DNA of 8,644 bases from JBOHHR01 sp050740975 (lineage in GTDB: Bacteria > Pseudomonadota > Gammaproteobacteria > JBOHHR01). Positions 5,455 to 8,644 of this stretch are shown in pieces. The notes beneath the pieces were generated by a model. The model saw only the letters and a list, made by a program, of their open reading frames with translations. It made no database searches and was not told the DNA's origin. The stretch lies in assembly GCA_050740975.1 (NCBI GenBank), contig JBOIEE010000033.1:1-8644 (forward strand), written 5' to 3'. The position numbers were made by a program, and so were the translations under genes. The stretch's first letter is position 1; every line of letters begins with the position of its first letter.

Positions 5455-6447
5455 ATGCCAGACCTGTCGCAAGCTTGGCCCGGCATTCCGGCTCCGATGG
5501 TTCGTTTCTCGTTCGATACGGCGGAGGGTATCCAATCGACGCTCGATACGGCGGGCGACGCCGCGCAGTCCATCGAGCGGCTGGGGCTGGTGCTCTTGAT
5601 TGGCGCCAGCGTGATTTTCCTGCTCGTCATCGGCTTGCTGCTCTATGGCGTGTCGTCGGCGCCCAAACGAGTCGCGCAGCGCCGCTGGGTGATCGGCGGT
5701 GGTCTGGTTTTTCCGGTCGCGGTGCTCTCGGCGCTCCTCAGCTACACCTTGGTTATCAGCAATGAATTGACGTCTCGCACCCAGCGCAACTCACCCGAGA
5801 TCCGCATCGTCGGCAAACGTTGGTGGTGGGAGGTCCGTTACCGGCAGGCGAATCGCATGGGCGAGATCGTGTTAGCGAACGAGCTCCACCTCCCGGTCGG
5901 CCGACCCGTCGAAATCGCGCTCAGCAGCGCGGATGTCATCCACAGTTTTTGGGTGCCCTCGCTCACCGGGAAGATGGATATGATCCCAGGTCGGGTGAAT
6001 CGGCTCACGCTCGAAGCCACGCGGCCCGGCGTTTTCCGCGGTCAATGCGCCGAATACTGCGGCGCTCAACATGCGCTGATGGATTTCTATGTGATCGCCG
6101 AACCCGAGCCCGCATTCCGGCGCTGGCTGGCGCAGGAGGCGACCCCGGCCATCGAGCCTGCGGACTCGTTTCTACGGCGAGGCCTCGATGCATTCCTGCG
6201 TGGGGAATGCGGAGCTTGTCACACCATCCGCGGTACCCGCGCCAAAGGTCCGCACGGGCCGGACCTGACTCACGTCGGCAGCCGGCGCTCGCTCGCGGCC
6301 GGAACCCTGGATAATCATGTGGGCACCATGGCCGGATGGATCGCCGACAGCCAGCGCATCAAGCCCGGCAATCTCATGCCTTCGATGAACGTCTTCGTCG
6401 GCCACGAGCTGCGCGCCGTCGCCGCGTATCTGGAGAGCCTGAAGTGA
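5455..6447 (+). CDS. coxB: Cytochrome c oxidase subunit II with C-terminal haem c (caa3 type)
   Basis: The product has 330 residues. Two transmembrane helices lie near 44-66 and 78-101. The periplasmic cupredoxin domain has the CuA ligands His 163 (VIHSFWVPSL), Cys 198, Glu 200, Cys 202 and His 206 (GQCAEYCGAQH) and Met 209. The aromatic patch KRWWWEVRY at 121-129 is the usual electron entry. A C-terminal cytochrome c domain carries CGACH at 252-256 and Met 308 in NLMPSM, the mark of caa3-type oxidases. The start ATG 5455 is 2 bases after the previous stop, with no ribosome binding site of its own, so translation is probably coupled. No classical cleavable signal is visible in front of helix 1. 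The stop overlaps the next start in GTGA 6444-6447. Confidence 0.93.
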   Translation: MPDLSQAWPGIPAPMVRFSFDTAEGIQSTLDTAGDAAQSIERLGLVLLIGASVIFLLVIGLLLYGVSSAPKRVAQRRWVIGGGLVFPVAVLSALLSYTLVISNELTSRTQRNSPEIRIVGKRWWWEVRYRQANRMGEIVLANELHLPVGRPVEIALSSADVIHSFWVPSLTGKMDMIPGRVNRLTLEATRPGVFRGQCAEYCGAQHALMDFYVIAEPEPAFRRWLAQEATPAIEPADSFLRRGLDAFLRGECGACHTIRGTRAKGPHGPDLTHVGSRRSLAAGTLDNHVGTMAGWIADSQRIKPGNLMPSMNVFVGHELRAVAAYLESLK

Positions 6448-8336
6448 ATGCGCTACCGAATCCCCTGCCGCGACCCGCAGATGAGCTCGAGCGGCTGGAA
6501 CACATCTGGGAGGTGCCGAAGGGATGGGAGTTCCTTAAGGCCGTCAACAACACCTATATCGGCCTCTTCTACATCGGCACGGCCTTGCTGTTCCTCGTGC
6601 TCGGCGGAGCGCTCGCTTTGCTCATGCGCACTCAGCTCGCGGTGCCCGACAACGATCTGCTCGAGGCGGCGACCTACAATCAGGTCTTCACCATGCACGG
6701 CACGGTGATGATGTTCTTGTTCGCGGTGCCGGTGGTCGAGGCGATGGGTGTCTATCTCCTTCCTGGGATGACCGCGGCGCGCGATCTGCCGTTCCCGAAG
6801 CTCTCCGCCTATGCCTTCTGGGCTTACGCGATCGGGGGTCTCATCTTCTTCTGTACGCTGTTCTTCGGCGCTGCGCCGGACGGCGGCTGGTTCATGTATC
6901 CGCCGCTCACGAGCTATCGATACTCGCCTGCGAGCGGCGCCGATTGGTGGCTGCTCGGCATCGGCTTCATCGAGATCTCGGCCATCGCCGGCGCCATCGA
7001 GCTGGTGGTGGGGATCTTGCGCACGCGCGCGCCAGGCATGTCGCTCGATAAAATGCCGATCTATGCCTGGGCGATGCTGGTGGTCGGCGTCATGATCGTC
7101 TTCGGCTTCCCTCCGGTGATCTTGGGCACCCTGCTGCTGGAGCTGGAACGCGCTTTCCACTGGCCGTTCTTCATCGCCGAGAAGGGCGGCGATCCCGTCC
7201 TCTGGCAGCATCTCTTCTGGCTGTTCGGGCATCCAGAGGTCTACATCATCTTTCTGCCCGCCGCCGGCATGGTGTCCATGATCATCCCGACCCTGGCCGG
7301 GATCCCGCTCATCGGCTACCGCTGGGTCGTCATCGCGCTGCTCGGCGTAGGCGCGCTGAGCTTCGGCCTGTGGGTACATCATATGTTCGCCGTCGGGATC
7401 GGGCCGCTTTCGATGGGCTTGTTTTCCGCAGCCAGCATGGCGATCGCGATCCCGAGCGGCATTCAGGTGTTCTCCTGGATCGCGACACTCTGGCGCGGCA
7501 AGGTGCGGCTGTCGGCACCAATGTGGTTCATCCTCGCCTTTTTCGCCATCTTCGTGCTCGGCGGACTCACCGGGGTGATGCTGGCCGTGGTGCCGTTCGA
7601 CTGGCAAGCCCACGACAGCTACTTTGTGGTCGCGCATCTGCACTACGTGCTGATCCGCGGCATGGTGTTTCCCCTATTCGCCGCGTTTTACTACTGGGCG
7701 CTGACGGTGGGCGGCAAACCGCTTTCGGAGCGGCTCGGCCGCTGGGCGTGCGGCTTGATGTTCATCGGTTTTCAATGTCGCCTTCTTTCCCATGCACATC
7801 ACCGGGCTCCTCGGCATGCCGCGGCGGATCTATACCTATCCGGAAGGGCTTGGCTGGGACGGAATGAACCTAAATTAGCTTCGACCCTTGGCGCCTTCAT
7901 TCTCGCCGCCGGCATCGTTATCGTTCTGATCGATATCGCGCTGCACGTTCGGATCGCGGGCAAGGTCAATGCAAACCTCTGGCGCGCGAGCACGCTGGAA
8001 TGGTTGCCGCTCGACAACTACGCGAGCCGCAGCATTCCGCGGGTCACGAGTCGAGAACCGATTTGGGATAACCCCGGGCTTGCGCACGAGGTCGAAAGCG
8101 GCCAACACTACTTGCCCGGAAGCGCCACCGGCGAGCGCGAAACCATCGTGACCAGCGCGATCGACGCGCGCCCCCAATATCTCCTCTTGTTGCCCCGGGC
8201 CGAGCTGGCTGCCGCTCATGGCGGCCATGGGCACGACGGCGTTTTTCCTGTCCCTGACCGTCAAGCTGCTCGTTCCGGCCGCGATCGGGAGCCTCATCGC
8301 GGTGGGGGCGATCCTGCGCTGGATGTGGGATACTGA
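6444..8336 (+). CDS. coxA: Cytochrome c oxidase subunit I (subunit I+III fusion), frame-disturbed
   Basis: Start is GTG 6444, overlapping the coxB stop by 4 bases. Catalytic residues are present: low-spin haem a ligand His 85 (TMHGT) and His 398 with haem a3 ligand in VVAHLHYV (398, 400); CuB ligands His 263, 312 and 313; and the His 263 - Tyr 267 pair in GHPEVY, which also has the A1-type Glu 265. At the K-channel position the sequence is PSGIQVFSW, with Gln 341 instead of Lys. HYVLIRGMVFP has Arg 405 where Gly is usual. After residue 443 one extra base (7773) shifts the frame; the true continuation NVAFFPMHITGLLGMPRR is read in the +1 frame until two further extra bases near 7872-7875 restore it. 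An extra C in 8193-8196 shifts it again, so this frame ends at 8336 in nonsense. The intended protein continues into a subunit III part. Confidence 0.88.
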   Translation: MNALPNPLPRPADELERLEHIWEVPKGWEFLKAVNNTYIGLFYIGTALLFLVLGGALALLMRTQLAVPDNDLLEAATYNQVFTMHGTVMMFLFAVPVVEAMGVYLLPGMTAARDLPFPKLSAYAFWAYAIGGLIFFCTLFFGAAPDGGWFMYPPLTSYRYSPASGADWWLLGIGFIEISAIAGAIELVVGILRTRAPGMSLDKMPIYAWAMLVVGVMIVFGFPPVILGTLLLELERAFHWPFFIAEKGGDPVLWQHLFWLFGHPEVYIIFLPAAGMVSMIIPTLAGIPLIGYRWVVIALLGVGALSFGLWVHHMFAVGIGPLSMGLFSAASMAIAIPSGIQVFSWIATLWRGKVRLSAPMWFILAFFAIFVLGGLTGVMLAVVPFDWQAHDSYFVVAHLHYVLIRGMVFPLFAAFYYWALTVGGKPLSERLGRWACGLMFIGFQCRLLSHAHHRAPRHAAADLYLSGRAWLGRNEPKLASTLGAFILAAGIVIVLIDIALHVRIAGKVNANLWRASTLEWLPLDNYASRSIPRVTSREPIWDNPGLAHEVESGQHYLPGSATGERETIVTSAIDARPQYLLLLPRAELAAAHGGHGHDGVFPVPDRQAARSGRDREPHRGGGDPALDVGY

Positions 8337-8644
8337 TCGTGGCCCTGCCTACCCGCCCGTTGCCATCGGCGGGGGGATCCGGCTGCCCGTCTATGCCGCC
8401 GGCCCCGCGTCACATTCCTGGTGGGCGATGGTCGTGCTCATGCTGGTCGACGGCACCGTTTTCGCCGCACTCTTGTTCTCGTATTTCTACCTCTGGAACG
8501 GCACTCAAGGTCCGTGGCCACCCGCTCCTTTCACCTTGCCTCAGTCCGGCTCGTCCGGCGCCGCGGCGATGTTCTGGCTCGGGAGCAGCATTGCGCTCGC
8601 TCTCGCGAACGATGCCCTTACCTCGAGGGCGCGGCATGCGCAAA
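8197..8644 (+). CDS. Subunit III part of the subunit I+III fusion, partial
   Basis: Starting from GGG at 8197, one frame away from the subunit I frame, the sequence reads GPSWLPLMAAMGTTAFFLSL, then LLVPAAIGSLIAVGAILRWM, giving two linker helices. The segment GGGIRLPVYAAGPASHSWWA and VDGTVFAALLFSYFYLWN follows, the first conserved helix of subunit III. It then runs past the right edge at ALANDALTSRARHAQ. The fused arrangement, as in CoxI+III proteins of many Proteobacteria and Thermus, is expected because no stop, ribosome binding site or start separates the parts once the extra C in the CCCC run at 8193-8196 is discounted. An annotator could otherwise start a separate subunit III gene at ATG 8218. 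The rest of subunit III lies outside the window. Confidence 0.8.

Noticed and set aside
6453..7643. Long minus-strand frame of 396 codons rich in His, Asp, Glu and Arg
   Set aside because: It is the antisense shadow of coxA, caused by high GC and regular codon positions; the sense frame has all oxidase motifs.

Overview
The window reads as high-GC Pseudomonadota DNA, probably a gamma- or beta-proteobacterium. The caa3-type oxidase genes with a fused subunit I+III, a YjdF-like membrane protein very close to the E. coli form, a type I-E CRISPR repeat and an IS21-type end all fit this. No ribosomal or other marker gene is present, so the lineage is inferred only from gene families. The window appears to be the join between a scrambled accessory stretch (about 1-900) and an aerobic respiration operon (about 4150 to the right edge).

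Left part (1-900): the 3' end of an unknown gene, a VapC-like toxin fragment, and a relic type I-E CRISPR array with a strict 61-base period. The third repeat of the array is cut at base 370/371 by a solitary IS21-family terminus. That terminus is in turn joined to a broken receiver/histidine-kinase gene on the minus strand. Middle part (1035-2882, minus strand): a stress-type gene row made of a BON-domain lipoprotein (broken), a YflT-like plus DUF2382-like protein, and YjdF (DUF2238). A 734-base lower-GC intergenic stretch (2883-3616) follows, with at most one weak small gene. A plus-strand PhnA-like membrane protein ends early and has an out-of-frame tail.

Right part (4160-8644, plus strand): a tightly packed operon for a caa3-type haem-copper oxidase. 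It encodes a membrane-anchored dihaem cytochrome c, a monohaem cytochrome c lipoprotein, subunit II with CuA and a C-terminal haem c domain, and a subunit I+III fusion cut off by the window edge. The c-haem proteins would pass electrons to CuA, then haem a and the haem a3/CuB site, where oxygen is reduced. The subunit I+III frame is disturbed by net +1, +2 and +1 shifts. Subunit I also has glutamine where A-type oxidases normally carry the K-channel lysine.

Small frame-breaking indels recur across the window (kinase, BON protein, PhnA-like tail, subunit I+III), several next to homopolymers. Either the assembly carries indel errors or several genes are decaying; the sequence alone cannot decide. 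I do not see a clearly new system. The best leads are the CRISPR/IS21 junction and the unusual oxidase subunit I.
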